DNA from: an uncultured Acidobacteriaceae bacterium
Lineage (GTDB): Bacteria; Acidobacteriota; Terriglobia; Terriglobales; Acidobacteriaceae
NCBI GenBank assembly: GCA_903904755.1
Contig: CAIVDV010000069.1
Location: 1-64,000, forward strand
Direction: 5' to 3'
DNA length: 64,000 nt
Shown here piece by piece: positions 8,275-17,496 of this stretch (position 1 is its first letter; each line of letters opens with the position of its first letter). A model generated the notes under the pieces. It ran no database searches. It saw only the letters and a program-made list of their open reading frames with translations, and was not told the DNA's origin. The translations under genes and the position numbers were made by a program.

Positions 8275-9153
8275 CTACAAATACCGCCGCCAGATCCGCA
8301 CCACATCCCCAAAAGCCTTCACAAAATCCGTGGCATGCACCTTCGACCCCGCCACATCATCCCAGCGCCGCAGCGGAAACTCCACAATCTGGGCTTCCAC
8401 TGCCTCCGGCCCCAGCCCCGCCAGCCGCGCCGCCCGTATCTGCCGCGCGATAATCTCCACGTCAAACACCCATCGCGACAAAAACGGCTCATTCAGGTTG
8501 GTCAGCAACTCCGGCGTCGCCCGAAACAGCTTGGCTCCGCACTGTGTGTCATAGATAGGCAACCGCAGCATCGTTGAAACCACGGTGGCAAACAGCCGCC
8601 CCAGGTAGTGCCGACTCGCCTTCCGCCGCACAGCCCGCCCCAGCAGCCGTACCCGGGAGCCAAACACCATCTCCACCCCCGGCCGCTGATAAAACTCGCC
8701 CAGCAACTCTTGAATCGCATCCAGCGGAGTTGCCAAATCGGCATCCCAAAATCCCACAAAGTCGCTCTCGCCCAACTGCAGCGCCGCCAGCATTCCGGCC
8801 CGCACTGCCTCGCCCTTGCCGCCATTGGGCTGCTTGTCCAGTACCTGAACTTGCTCTTCGCGTCCCGTCCGGAACCGCTGCAGCACCGCCAGCGTCGCAT
8901 CACTGCTGCCGTCATTCACAAACAGGAATCGCACCTTCGGCATCGGCGGGGCACACGGGTCGCTCGACTGCCCAATCCCGCTTAAATACGCAGCGAACGC
9001 ATCCGCCTTCAGCCGCAACGCCTCGTTGTAACAGGGCACAACAATCGTGCACCAACCCTGGGACTCGCCGGTCACAACCCGCTCCTTCCCTCGCGCCAGC
9101 TCCGGCAATTCCACCTGCCTCACCCAGCCGCGGGACGACTCAAATCCCTCCAA
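8275..9153 (-). CDS. Family-2 glycosyltransferase (dolichyl-phosphate-sugar synthase type)
   Basis: This soluble GT-A fold enzyme of about 292 residues has the opening strand WCTIVVPCYNEALRL (about residues 34-48), FVNDGSSDATL near 78-88, a GGKGEAVRAGM loop and a DADLATPLDA metal-binding motif near 138. The order matches dolichyl- or polyprenyl-phosphate beta-glucosyltransferases of the AglJ/ALG5 kind. No membrane helices are visible, so it probably works at the cytoplasmic face of the membrane. It starts 57 bases after the fused cytochrome gene on the same strand. The start is uncertain because the longest frame begins with TTG and a GTG at 9123 is an alternative. Its link to the cytochromes is unclear. 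Confidence 0.8.
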   Translation of the reverse strand: MEGFESSRGWVRQVELPELARGKERVVTGESQGWCTIVVPCYNEALRLKADAFAAYLSGIGQSSDPCAPPMPKVRFLFVNDGSSDATLAVLQRFRTGREEQVQVLDKQPNGGKGEAVRAGMLAALQLGESDFVGFWDADLATPLDAIQELLGEFYQRPGVEMVFGSRVRLLGRAVRRKASRHYLGRLFATVVSTMLRLPIYDTQCGAKLFRATPELLTNLNEPFLSRWVFDVEIIARQIRAARLAGLGPEAVEAQIVEFPLRRWDDVAGSKVHATDFVKAFGDVVRIWRRYL

Positions 9154-9210
9154 GTCTACACCCTGCGCTCTCTCGCAAGCGCAAGGTGCAGACCCGCAGG
9201 AACCACCGGG

Positions 9211-11166
9211 TTACTCCTTCTCCTCGTTGCCCGCTTCCAGCGTACGAGTGTCCAGTGGATGCTCCTCTTCGTAGTGCTCGCGGCTCATCTTCCCGTCCCA
9301 CCACGCCCAGTTCATCGGGTACACATCCGGGTCAAGAATCACCTGGTACAGGTGCCACACCACAATCGCAAGCGTCGCCAGTATCGCCTCATAGAAGTGA
9401 ACTGCCGTCGCCGCGTCCACCCACCAGCGCGCCAGCTCATTGCCCACTGACACCTTCGCCCACATCATCACGCCGGTCAGGCCCATCAGCACTCCGCCCC
9501 ATATCAGCGCCCAGTACTCGGCCTTCTCGCCGTAGGTGAATCGCCCCTGCTGCGGCCGCTTCGTACTCAACCCGGTCCAGTAGGCAAACGTCTCCCACAC
9601 CGCCATCAAGTCCTTCGGCCCCGGCAGCAAGTCCAGCACCAGCCTCCTCCCCTGCGGCGTCAGCAGAGCATACCCAATGTGGTACACCCCGGCGGCAATC
9701 ATCACCACACCGGCAATCCGGTGCACCAGGCTCCGCAAGTGCTCGCTCAGACCCACCGCTCCGGCAAACCACGTATGCGGGTATTTCAGCGCAAACCCTG
9801 AAATCACCAGCACAATAAAGCTCACCAGCAGCGCCAGATGCTGCATCCGCTGCGCCTTCGTCATCCGCACCACCACCGCGCCGCGCACCTTTCGCTTGGC
9901 CAGCGCCTTGGCAATCCACAGCGCCAGGTTATGCGCCACCATGCCGCCAATCACCAGGAAGATGAGGATCAGGTAAATCCGCCGGATCCACCCCACCACC
10001 TTCCCGCTCGTGTCATGGCCCGTCAGTGCAGTGTCCACATGCACCCGTGTCTGCACAAACTTCTGGCTCACCCCAGGGTGGCACGCCCCGCACGTCTCCG
10101 CCAGGTGCGCCGGGTTGATCTTCGACCTCGGGTCGCTCGACGGAAGGATGTCGTGTACCCCGTGGCAGCTTGCGCAGTTCGCCACCACCGACGATCCTGA
10201 CTGGCTCGCCAGCCCGTGGTAGCTGTCCAGGTACGTAGAAACTGGATGCCGCTGCATGTTGAACTCGTCCGACAGCCGCACACCCTCATGGCACTTCGCG
10301 CATGTCGTCCCCGCCAGGTTTGCAGCGGAAACCGACGAACTCGGGTCCAGGTGATTCTTGATCGAGTGGATGCCGTGGCAGTCCGTGCAAACCGGCGTCT
10401 CTCCGTTCCCACGCGCCAGCGCCTGCCCGTGGATGCTATTCGTATAGTCCGCCAGAACCTTCTGGTGGCACTTGCCGCAGGTCTGTGGCACGTTGAACTT
10501 GAATATCGGAGACTTCGAGTCGTTCCCGGTCAGGATGTCGTGCGCGCTGTGGCAATCCGTGCACACTGCAGCGCCGTCCTTGCCCGCCGCCACAGCTTTG
10601 CCATGCACGCCCTCCTGGTAGCTCACAAACGGCCCCGCCGACCGCCCCGTAGCTTCCATCACAAACTTCTGCCCATGGCAACGTCCGCAGGTGTTGGGAA
10701 TCTTCGCATGGCTTACCGCTGAACCTGGGTCGCTTGCCGGCAATATCTCATGCACACCGCCGTGGCAGTCTTCGCACCCGGCTGCCTGCTGCTCGCCTGC
10801 CCGCCGCGCCCGGGCATGGTCGCTGCGTTCCCACGCTGCCTGCTCATCCGCGTGGCAGTCGCTGCACTTCGACTTCGCCGGCGTCACCGCATGCAGCTCA
10901 GCCTTCGTGCCCTTGTGGCAGTCCACGCAGCTGAGTATGCCGCCGTGAATGGACTTCTTGTAGTGGCTCGCCTCCACCTGCAGACTGACGCTCTTCCCGC
11001 CCACATCTTTTGTCAGCGAGGCGTCCCCATGGCAAGCCAGACAGTCTTCATTGGTGGGCGGTTTCTGCAGCCCGGCCGCAGCTGCAGAACGAAAACAAAC
11101 CAAAGCTAGAAGCACCACAAAACAACAGCGGACTACTTCAACAGAACTGCGGCGGACGCCAATCAT
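9211..11166 (-). CDS. Fused 11-haem cytochrome c / cytochrome b protein
   Basis: This 651-residue protein joins a periplasmic domain with 11 CXXCH motifs (CLACH near residue 42 to CGACH near 365) to a membrane domain with several helices from about 395. Histidines in RMQHLALL, VHRIAGVV, VYHIGYAL, VHFYEAIL and VVWHLYQV could bind b haems. An N-terminal signal (VVLLALVCFRSAAAA) directs export. It is the fused counterpart of the two genes at 5704-7825, and both share phrases such as HEILPASDP or HDILPSSDP followed by TCGACH. It resembles Geobacter CbcL in organisation, though with 11 rather than 9 c haems. A quinone-linked redox role is likely but the partner is unknown. Confidence 0.87.
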   Translation of the reverse strand: MIGVRRSSVEVVRCCFVVLLALVCFRSAAAAGLQKPPTNEDCLACHGDASLTKDVGGKSVSLQVEASHYKKSIHGGILSCVDCHKGTKAELHAVTPAKSKCSDCHADEQAAWERSDHARARRAGEQQAAGCEDCHGGVHEILPASDPGSAVSHAKIPNTCGRCHGQKFVMEATGRSAGPFVSYQEGVHGKAVAAGKDGAAVCTDCHSAHDILTGNDSKSPIFKFNVPQTCGKCHQKVLADYTNSIHGQALARGNGETPVCTDCHGIHSIKNHLDPSSSVSAANLAGTTCAKCHEGVRLSDEFNMQRHPVSTYLDSYHGLASQSGSSVVANCASCHGVHDILPSSDPRSKINPAHLAETCGACHPGVSQKFVQTRVHVDTALTGHDTSGKVVGWIRRIYLILIFLVIGGMVAHNLALWIAKALAKRKVRGAVVVRMTKAQRMQHLALLVSFIVLVISGFALKYPHTWFAGAVGLSEHLRSLVHRIAGVVMIAAGVYHIGYALLTPQGRRLVLDLLPGPKDLMAVWETFAYWTGLSTKRPQQGRFTYGEKAEYWALIWGGVLMGLTGVMMWAKVSVGNELARWWVDAATAVHFYEAILATLAIVVWHLYQVILDPDVYPMNWAWWDGKMSREHYEEEHPLDTRTLEAGNEEKE

Positions 11167-11272
11167 GTCTCGCCCCTTCCATCCAACAAACTGCCAGAAA
11201 CCATGTCAGGGGGAAGGCAACTGACCGCTCAGTGGCTTGAGAGAACTCTAGCCGACCATCTATCGATTCTGC

Positions 11273-11288
11273 TGTGACGAGCGGCACA
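11273..11288. promoter_or_regulatory. CRP/FNR-family-like operator
   Basis: TGTGA, 6 bases, GCACA matches TGTGA-N6-TCACA at 9 of 10 positions. It sits about 115 bases upstream of the fused cytochrome start at 11166 and within the region shared with divergent gmhB. Confidence 0.42.
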
Positions 11289-11379
11289 CCGAACCCTGCG
11301 CCAGACGCGAAAATCCTCAATCCTTCGTCATACCCGCCCGCGCCCGCCATCCTCCGGTTGGTATTCTTGTCGTGTACCC

Positions 11380-11973
11380 ATGACCACCCCCGCCTCCCAC
11401 CCCGCCTCTCTCTCGGCCCTGCCGCAGTTGCGCACTGTCTTTCTCGACCGTGACGGCGTCATCAACCGCAAGCTGCCCGAAGGCGAGTACTGCTCCTCCC
11501 TCGATCGTTTCCAACTCCTCCCCGGCGTCCTCCCGGCAATCGCCCGCCTCAAATCCGCCGGCCTCCGCGTTATCGTCATCACCAATCAGCGAGGCGTCGC
11601 CCTCGGCAAATACACCTCGGCCACTGTCCGCGATATCCACGCCCATCTCCAGGCCCAGCTCACCGCCCTGGGCGCACCCGTCGATGCCTTCTACTTCTGC
11701 CCCCACGACAAGAACTCCTGCGACTGCCGCAAGCCCCTTCCCGGAATGTTCCACCAGGCTCTGGCCGCTTTTCCCGATATCACCCCCGCCTCCAGTCTCA
11801 TGGTCGGCGACTCCTTTTCCGACATCGACTTCGGGCACCGCCTCAATATCCCCACCATCTTTATTGAAGGCGACCCCCAGCACCGCAAACCTGGCGCAGA
11901 AAAGGCTGTTGCCATCGCTACCGCCATCACCCAGGACCTCCCCGCCGCCGTCGCCCTCCTCCTCGGCAACTGA
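11380..11973 (+). CDS. gmhB: D-glycero-D-manno-heptose 1,7-bisphosphate 7-phosphatase
   Basis: This 197-residue HAD-IIIA phosphatase removes the 7-phosphate from heptose bisphosphate in ADP-heptose synthesis for lipopolysaccharide. The nucleophile motif FLDRDGVIN is near residue 22, ITNQRG near 69, CPHDKNSCDCRKP (zinc-binding Cys/His plus the motif III Lys) near 107-119 and GDSFSDIDFG near 143. The close relative histidinol-phosphatase is a possible alternative, but size and zinc loop fit GmhB. No other heptose gene is nearby. A terminator separates it from convergent rocD. Confidence 0.85.
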   Translation: MTTPASHPASLSALPQLRTVFLDRDGVINRKLPEGEYCSSLDRFQLLPGVLPAIARLKSAGLRVIVITNQRGVALGKYTSATVRDIHAHLQAQLTALGAPVDAFYFCPHDKNSCDCRKPLPGMFHQALAAFPDITPASSLMVGDSFSDIDFGHRLNIPTIFIEGDPQHRKPGAEKAVAIATAITQDLPAAVALLLGN

Positions 11974-11992
11974 CTCCGCTTCCAAACGCAAA

Positions 11993-12018
11993 AAGGGGCC
12001 GGAAATCTCCCGGCCCTT
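11993..12018. terminator. Bidirectional terminator between gmhB and rocD
   Basis: A GC-rich stem (gggccgg at 11996-12002 with ccggccc at 12110-12116 in the local numbering of the next line, that is 12010-12016) has a 7-base loop. It is flanked by an A-run on the left and a pyrimidine-rich tail on the right, as expected for convergent genes. Confidence 0.7.
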
Positions 12019-12037
12019 CTCTTGCTCTTCATCACCC

Positions 12038-13303
12038 TTACGCCGTCAGCACAGCCTCAATCTGGTCAATGCCCCAATCCAGGTCTTCCTTGCTGATTAC
12101 CAGCGGCGGCGCCAGCCGAACCACCGTCGAGTGCGTCTCCTTGCACAGCACACCGCGTTCCTTCAGTGCCTCGCAAATCGGCCGCGCCGGCCCGTTCAAC
12201 TCCAGCGCAATCCACAATCCAAGCCCGCGCACGCTCTTGATCAGCGGACTCTTGATAGCCAGCATTCGCTCCAGGGCATATGCCCCCAGCTCCGCCGAGC
12301 GCTCAGGCAGCTTCTCATCCACCAGCACCCGTAGTGCCGTCCGCGCCACCGCGCACGCCAGCGGATTCCCGCCAAACGTGCTTCCGTGGTCGCCCGGCTG
12401 GAAGACTCCCAGAACCTCCCGCGACGACAGCACCGCCGACACCGGGTAATACCCGCCCGACAGCGCTTTGCCAATAATCACAGCATCCGGCCGTATGCCA
12501 TCATGCTCAAAGGCAAACATCTTGCCCGTCCGCCCCAGGCCACTCTGTATCTCATCGCAAATCAGCAGCACATTGTTTTCGCGGCAAATCGCCGCCACCC
12601 GCGCCAGGTATCCCGTCGGCGGAATCAGCACGCCCGCCTCGCCCTGAATCGGCTCCACCAGGAACGCCGCCGTGTTCGGTGTAATCGCCGCCCGCACCGC
12701 CTCGGCATCCCCAAACGGCACCTCGCGGAAGCCCGCCGGGAACGGCCCAAACCCTCGCCGGTACTGCTCATCCGACGAAAAACCCACAATCGCAATCGTC
12801 CGCCCATGGAAGTTGTTCTGCGCCACCAGAATCTCGGTCCTGCCCGCCGCAATCCCCTTGACCGTCTCGCCCCACTTGCGAGCTGCCTTCAGTGCCGTCT
12901 CCACTGCTTCCGCGCCACTGTTCATCGGCAGCGCCATCTCGTAGCCGGTCAGCTCGCTCAGCTCCTTGTATAGCAGCGGCAACTGGTCATTTCGGAAGGC
13001 CCGGGACGTCAGCGTCACCTTCTGCGCCTGTTCCACCATCGCCTTGAAAATCGCCGGGTGGCAATGTCCCTGGTTCACGGCCGAGTACGCCGCCAGAAAG
13101 TCAAGGTAGCGCCGCCCTTCCACGTCATATACCCACGCACCCGAAGCACGCTCAATCACCACATCCAGCGGGTGATAGTTGTGCGCGCCATATTGGTGTT
13201 CCAGCTCAATCAGCCGGGCTGCGGTAGAGGTCTCCTGGGTCGCGTCTGCGGCAATCACGGGTATATCCATCCCAAAAATAGCGTTCCGGAGCTGCAGGTC
13301 CAT
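12038..13303 (-). CDS. rocD: Ornithine aminotransferase
   Basis: This PLP-dependent class-III aminotransferase of about 421 residues converts ornithine and 2-oxoglutarate to glutamate semialdehyde and glutamate. Family hallmarks include the early YGAHNYHPLDVVIERA, MNSGAEAVETALKAARKW, FHGRTI, LICDEIQSGLGRTGK and the PLP-lysine region VIIGKALSGGYYPVSAV. The start is not certain. The frame opens GTG-ATG at 13306/13303, and a further ATG lies at 13270. It is a single gene, converging on gmhB and downstream of the reductase gene on the same strand, with a terminator between them. Its role is probably arginine/ornithine use or proline supply. Confidence 0.92.
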   Translation of the reverse strand: MDLQLRNAIFGMDIPVIAADATQETSTAARLIELEHQYGAHNYHPLDVVIERASGAWVYDVEGRRYLDFLAAYSAVNQGHCHPAIFKAMVEQAQKVTLTSRAFRNDQLPLLYKELSELTGYEMALPMNSGAEAVETALKAARKWGETVKGIAAGRTEILVAQNNFHGRTIAIVGFSSDEQYRRGFGPFPAGFREVPFGDAEAVRAAITPNTAAFLVEPIQGEAGVLIPPTGYLARVAAICRENNVLLICDEIQSGLGRTGKMFAFEHDGIRPDAVIIGKALSGGYYPVSAVLSSREVLGVFQPGDHGSTFGGNPLACAVARTALRVLVDEKLPERSAELGAYALERMLAIKSPLIKSVRGLGLWIALELNGPARPICEALKERGVLCKETHSTVVRLAPPLVISKEDLDWGIDQIEAVLTA

Positions 13304-13376
13304 CACCTTGGGGCTTCAGGCGCGTCCCTGCCAGTAACTCCAGTGTAACCTGAGCCACGATTTCCGGCTCCCGCGC

Positions 13377-13404
13377 ACAAAAAAGGCGGCCAGATCCGGC
13401 CGCC
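13377..13404 (-). terminator. Terminator of the nitrite/sulfite reductase gene
   Basis: A perfect 7-base GC stem (13385-13391 with 13398-13404) is followed on the minus strand by a run of six T. It is placed just after the stop codon at 13429. Confidence 0.75.
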
Positions 13405-13428
13405 CTCTTGCCCTGCCTTCAGCGAGCC

Positions 13429-15096
13429 CTAAACGCTGGCTCCCGTCCCTTCCAGAATCCCCTTCAGTTCTTCATTTGTTCGCGCCGCAAACCACGCCCG
13501 CAGGTTCTGCTCCTCTGCCCGCGTGCCCAGGTACTCGCGCAGCAGCCGCTCAATCGCCGCCGGAGTCTCCTCCGCGCTGCAGCGGTAGTTCACCTGCCGC
13601 GCAAACCCCGCATGCTGCCCCAGCGCACCGCCCAGGGCAAAATACCACGCATCCACCAGCTTGCCATCCTGCTTGATCTTCTTGCCTTCCAGCCCAATAT
13701 CGCCAATCCACGCCTGCCCGCAGTTGTTCGGGCAGCCCGTCAGGTGCAGCTTCAGTTGCTGGTCAAATCCGGGCAGCCGCCCCTCCATCTCCTCCACCAG
13801 CCACCGCGCAAACCCCTTGGTCTCCGTAATCGCCAGCTTGCAGAACTCCGTCCCCGTGCACGCCACCGTCCCGCGCCAGAAGTTGTTGGCTTCCACGTGC
13901 AGGTTCAGGGCAGCCAGCCGCTCCAGCAGCGCTGCCAGATTCGCCTGCGGCACATTCGGCAGAATGAAGTTCTGGTTCACCGTAGTCCGCAGCTCGCCGC
14001 CACCCCGCTCATCCACAAGGTCAGCCAGCTTCAGCAGCGTCTCGCCGCTCAGCCGCCCGTTCAGTACGCTGGCGCCCACGCTGTACAAGCCCGCCTGCTT
14101 CTGCGGCCTCACGCCCGTATGGTCGCGGAAAACATCCTCCGGCACCTCATCCGCAACGCCCGGCTCCAGCTTGTAGCCCAGAATCGCCTCCAGCTCCGCC
14201 AGGAACGACTCCGCGGTCCAGTTCTCCGCCAGGAACAGATACTTCAACCGCGCCCGGTCCCGGCTCTGCCGCAACCCTTCCTGCCTCCGGAACAGCTCCG
14301 CAATCCCCCGCACCACCGGAATTACCTGCTCCTCGCGCAAAAACGCGTCCAGCTTTACCGCAAGGTGCGGCTCCTTGCTCAATCCACCACCCACGCGAAC
14401 CGAGTAGCCAACCTCATCTCCGCGCCGAACCGCCGTCAGCCCCACATCATTGATCTCCGGATAGCTGCACCAGATCGGGCATCCTGAAACCGTAATCTTG
14501 AACTTCCTTGGCAGGTTGAAGAACTCCGGGTTCCCGTTCAGCTCCGCCGCCAGCGCCTTCGCCAGGGGAGCCGCATCCACAACCTCGTGCGCATCCAGTC
14601 CGGCCATCGGGCAACCCGTCACGTTGCGCACCACGTCCCCGCATGCCCCGCGCGGGCTCAGCCCAATCGACTCAATCGCATCAATAATCACCGGCAGGCT
14701 CTCAATCGTCAGCCAGTGCAGTTGGATCGCCTGCCGCGTCGTAATATCGGCCAGGTTCCGCGCATGGTCCACCGTCAGTTGCCCAATTGCCCGCAATTGC
14801 TGTGCACTCAATATCCCGTTCGGAATCGCGATCCGCATCATGAAGTACTCGGTCGTAACGCCCTCGCCGCCCTTGCCGCCAGTCACCCCGGCGCCATCGC
14901 CCTGCGTATACACGCCCCACCACTTGAAGTAGAGCCCCGCCCACTCCGCCGGAACGCTGCCGCGGCCCTCGCGCGCAAACCGCCGGATATCCTCCAGCGC
15001 GTCCCATGGATTCTTCTCCAGCTTCAGCCGCTCGGCCCTCTGTGCCTTGCTCTCTTTCACTACCGCCTTGGGCGTAATCTCCGGGCTCCCGCTCAT
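13429..15096 (-). CDS. nirA: Ferredoxin-dependent nitrite (or sulfite) reductase
   Basis: This 555-residue sirohaem/4Fe-4S enzyme performs a six-electron reduction of nitrite to ammonium or sulfite to sulfide in the cytoplasm. The two-fold repeat of the family is visible. The cluster cysteines are in CTGTEFC and, later, LTGCPNNCG. The first half has RNVTGCPMAGLD and NLPRKFKITVSGCP, phrases commonest in nitrite reductases, so nirA is preferred but not proven. The ATG at 15096 has gaggag upstream. A longer frame reaching 15306 is rejected because that extension is compositionally odd. No nitrate reductase or sulfate-activation gene is nearby to settle the substrate. Confidence 0.82.
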   Translation of the reverse strand: MSGSPEITPKAVVKESKAQRAERLKLEKNPWDALEDIRRFAREGRGSVPAEWAGLYFKWWGVYTQGDGAGVTGGKGGEGVTTEYFMMRIAIPNGILSAQQLRAIGQLTVDHARNLADITTRQAIQLHWLTIESLPVIIDAIESIGLSPRGACGDVVRNVTGCPMAGLDAHEVVDAAPLAKALAAELNGNPEFFNLPRKFKITVSGCPIWCSYPEINDVGLTAVRRGDEVGYSVRVGGGLSKEPHLAVKLDAFLREEQVIPVVRGIAELFRRQEGLRQSRDRARLKYLFLAENWTAESFLAELEAILGYKLEPGVADEVPEDVFRDHTGVRPQKQAGLYSVGASVLNGRLSGETLLKLADLVDERGGGELRTTVNQNFILPNVPQANLAALLERLAALNLHVEANNFWRGTVACTGTEFCKLAITETKGFARWLVEEMEGRLPGFDQQLKLHLTGCPNNCGQAWIGDIGLEGKKIKQDGKLVDAWYFALGGALGQHAGFARQVNYRCSAEETPAAIERLLREYLGTRAEEQNLRAWFAARTNEELKGILEGTGASV

Positions 15097-15523
15097 CCTG
15101 CTCCTCAAATCTCTCTGCCGTGTGCCGCATCCGGCACCAGCATCCGTTGGCTCACAAAAAACAAAAGCCCCGCAAGCAACCAGCCTGCCGGGCGCTCCGG
15201 GAACTTCCGTCCCCGGTGTGGAATCCTGTGCATCCTGAGCGGCCTTCCGTTCTACTGCACATCTTCCCCGGCACTCATCACATGAGTACAACAGGCAGGA
15301 CGACAACAGCGACAGCAGGGAAAGCTCACAGCTTCAAGGGTAACGGCACCCGCCCCCGCCGTCAAACCTCTCCGCCCAATCCTCCCTCACAACTCCCTTA
15401 CGTTTCCCTTGCGTTCTCCTATGCTTCCCGGGCGCAACCTGATTCTGGCGCTGGGATTCACCCTCAGCGCAAAAGAGTTCGGGCGCTCCGTTCCCACATC
15501 TCCGCCCCCTCTGAGGTTTCGCA
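15097..15523. other. Divergent promoter region, nirA / kdp
   Basis: No gene was found in this region. It should carry the promoters for nirA (leftward) and the kdp operon (rightward), but no confident -35/-10 pair or KdpE box was identified by eye. The kdp side ends at a small gene beginning at 15524. Confidence 0.45.
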
Positions 15524-15610
15524 ATGCAGGATTTCTGGATGCTCGTCTTCACCATCGTCTTCTTCGCGCTCGCCTTCGCCTACGTGCAGGCCTGCCACAA
15601 ATTGAGGTAG
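15524..15610 (+). CDS. 28-residue membrane peptide preceding kdpF
   Basis: This tiny gene is led by gagg at 15513-15516 and ends 5 bases before the kdpF ATG. The product has one hydrophobic segment (WMLVFTIVFFALAFAYVQAC) and a short basic tail. Similar peptides with an FF.L...YV..C pattern are, from memory, common directly before kdpF in other bacteria, but they lack a confirmed function. Position, ribosome-binding site and pure transmembrane character support a real gene. It may assist KdpFABC assembly, which is an inference only. Confidence 0.65.
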   Translation: MQDFWMLVFTIVFFALAFAYVQACHKLR

Positions 15611-15615
15611 CTCAA

Positions 15616-15705
15616 ATGGATCTCGTCACCATCGTAGTTTTGGCTCTCGCTGTTTTCCTCATGGGTTACCTCACGGCAACCCTCCTCTACCCGGAGAAAT
15701 TCTGA
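15616..15705 (+). CDS. kdpF: KdpF, small subunit of the K+-transporting ATPase
   Basis: The 29-residue peptide is almost entirely one helix (VTIVVLALAVFLMGYLTATL) and ends LYPEKF, a characteristic KdpF tail. It stabilises the KdpABC complex in the inner membrane. A gagg site lies at 15604-15607. Its stop codon overlaps the kdpA start by one base (tgatga), as in other kdp operons. Confidence 0.88.
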   Translation: MDLVTIVVLALAVFLMGYLTATLLYPEKF

Positions 15706-17432
15706 TGACGGCAAATGGTTGGTTGCAATTCCTCCTCTTCTCCACCATCCTCCTGGTGCTGGTCAAACCCCTCGGCATCTACATCGCAAAGGTGCTTGAA
15801 GGTGAGCGCACCCCGCTCGACCGCATCCTGCGTCCCATTGAGCGCCTCATCTACTGGATCGGCGGCGTCGATGCCGAAAAGGAAATGACCTGGCGCGAAT
15901 ACGCTGGCGCCGTCCTCGGCTTCTCCCTCATCAGCCTGCTCCTCACCTACGTCATTGAGCGCGCCCAGGGCATCATCCCCTGGCTCAATCCGCAAAAGCT
16001 TCCCGCCGTAGAGCAGGCCCTCGCCTGGAGCACCGCCGCCAGCTTCACCACCAACACCAACTGGCAGTCCTACGTGCCTGAAGCCACCATGAGCTATCTC
16101 ACCCAGATGGCTGGACTCGCCTATCACAACTTCGGCAGCGCAGCCGTTGGTATCGCCGTTGCCCTCGCCCTCGTGCGCGGCATCAAGCGCACCGCATCCG
16201 CCACCATCGGCAACTTCTGGGTCGACACCACGCGCAGCATCCTCTATCTCCTCCTGCCCGCCTGCGCCCTCTACGCGCTCGTCCTCGTCTGGCAGGGTGT
16301 TCCCCAAAACCTCCACCCCTACACCCAGGCCACCACCATCGAAGGCCAAACCCAAACCATCGCGCAGGGTCCCGTCGCCTCGCAGGAAGCCATCAAGATG
16401 CTGGGAACCAACGGCGGCGGATTCTTCAACGCCAACAGCTCCCACCCCTACGAGAATCCCACTCCTCTCACCAACTTCATCCAGATTCTCTCCATCTTCC
16501 TCATCCCCGGTGCGCTCACCGTCACCCTCGGCCGCCTCACCGGTTCCCCTGGCCACGGGTGGGCCGTCTTCGCTTGCATGTTCGTGCTCTTTGCTGCAGG
16601 CTTCAGCGCCGTCTACTGGGCAGAGTCGCAACCCCATCCGCTCATCCACAACGCGCTGCAATCCACATCCACACTCGCACCCGGCGGCAACATGGAAGGC
16701 AAGGAAACCCGCTTCGGCATCGCGGAAAGCGCGCTCTTCGCCACCATCACCACCGACGCAAGCTGCGGTGCCGTCAACTCCATGCACGACAGCTTTACGC
16801 CTCTCGGCGGCATGGTCGTTCTCACCAACATCATGCTCGGCGAGGTCGTCTTCGGCGGCGTCGGTGCAGGTCTCTACGGCATGTTGATCTTCGTCATCCT
16901 CTCCGTCTTCATCGCCGGACTCATGGTGGGCAGAACCCCCGAATATCTCGGCAAGAAAATCGAGGCGTACGACGTCAAGATGGCCATGCTCTACGTGCTC
17001 ATCTTCCCGCTCATCATCCTCTCGCTCGCCGCCATCTTCGTCATCTCTCCCAACATCGGCCTCAGCAGCCTTGCCAACACCGGCCCGCACGGACTCACCG
17101 AAATCCTCTACGCGTTCACCTCCGCAGTCGGCAACAACGGCTCCGCATTCGCCGGGCTCAACGCCAATACCTGGTGGTACAACGTCACCCTCGGCGGAGC
17201 CATGCTCGCCGGCCGCTTCCTCATGCTCATCCCTGTGCTCGCACTCGCCGGCAACCTCGCCCAGAAGAAGAGCGTCCCACCTTCTTCCGGTACATTCCCG
17301 GTCAACTCGGCCCTCTTCACCACGCTCCTCACCGGCGTCGTTCTCATCCTCGGCGCGCTCACATTCTTCCCGGCACTCAGCCTGGGCCCCATTCTCGAAC
17401 ACCTCCTGTTGCGCTCCGGCCAACTCTTCTAA
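15705..17432 (+). CDS. kdpA: K+-transporting ATPase subunit A
   Basis: This 575-residue potassium channel-like subunit binds and conducts K+ in the high-affinity Kdp pump. It is multi-spanning with four filter-like regions, such as TNTNWQSY near residue 117, [13 protein letters not shown] near 235, [15 protein letters not shown] near 350 and [14 protein letters not shown] near 470. Length is normal for KdpA. It overlaps kdpF by one base and is followed after 64 bases by kdpB. Confidence 0.96.
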   Translation: MTANGWLQFLLFSTILLVLVKPLGIYIAKVLEGERTPLDRILRPIERLIYWIGGVDAEKEMTWREYAGAVLGFSLISLLLTYVIERAQGIIPWLNPQKLPAVEQALAWSTAASFTTNTNWQSYVPEATMSYLTQMAGLAYHNFGSAAVGIAVALALVRGIKRTASATIGNFWVDTTRSILYLLLPACALYALVLVWQGVPQNLHPYTQATTIEGQTQTIAQGPVASQEAIKMLGTNGGGFFNANSSHPYENPTPLTNFIQILSIFLIPGALTVTLGRLTGSPGHGWAVFACMFVLFAAGFSAVYWAESQPHPLIHNALQSTSTLAPGGNMEGKETRFGIAESALFATITTDASCGAVNSMHDSFTPLGGMVVLTNIMLGEVVFGGVGAGLYGMLIFVILSVFIAGLMVGRTPEYLGKKIEAYDVKMAMLYVLIFPLIILSLAAIFVISPNIGLSSLANTGPHGLTEILYAFTSAVGNNGSAFAGLNANTWWYNVTLGGAMLAGRFLMLIPVLALAGNLAQKKSVPPSSGTFPVNSALFTTLLTGVVLILGALTFFPALSLGPILEHLLLRSGQLF

Positions 17433-17496
17433 GCAGCGACTGCAGCGGCCGTTCCCCAACACGCATCGACACAACCATACATACGGACAAGGTGCT

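Noticed and set aside
15097-15306. 70-residue N-terminal extension of the nitrite/sulfite reductase
   Set aside because: The ATG at 15096 has a strong ribosome-binding site and gives the normal N-terminus. The extension is Cys-rich and unlike the family.
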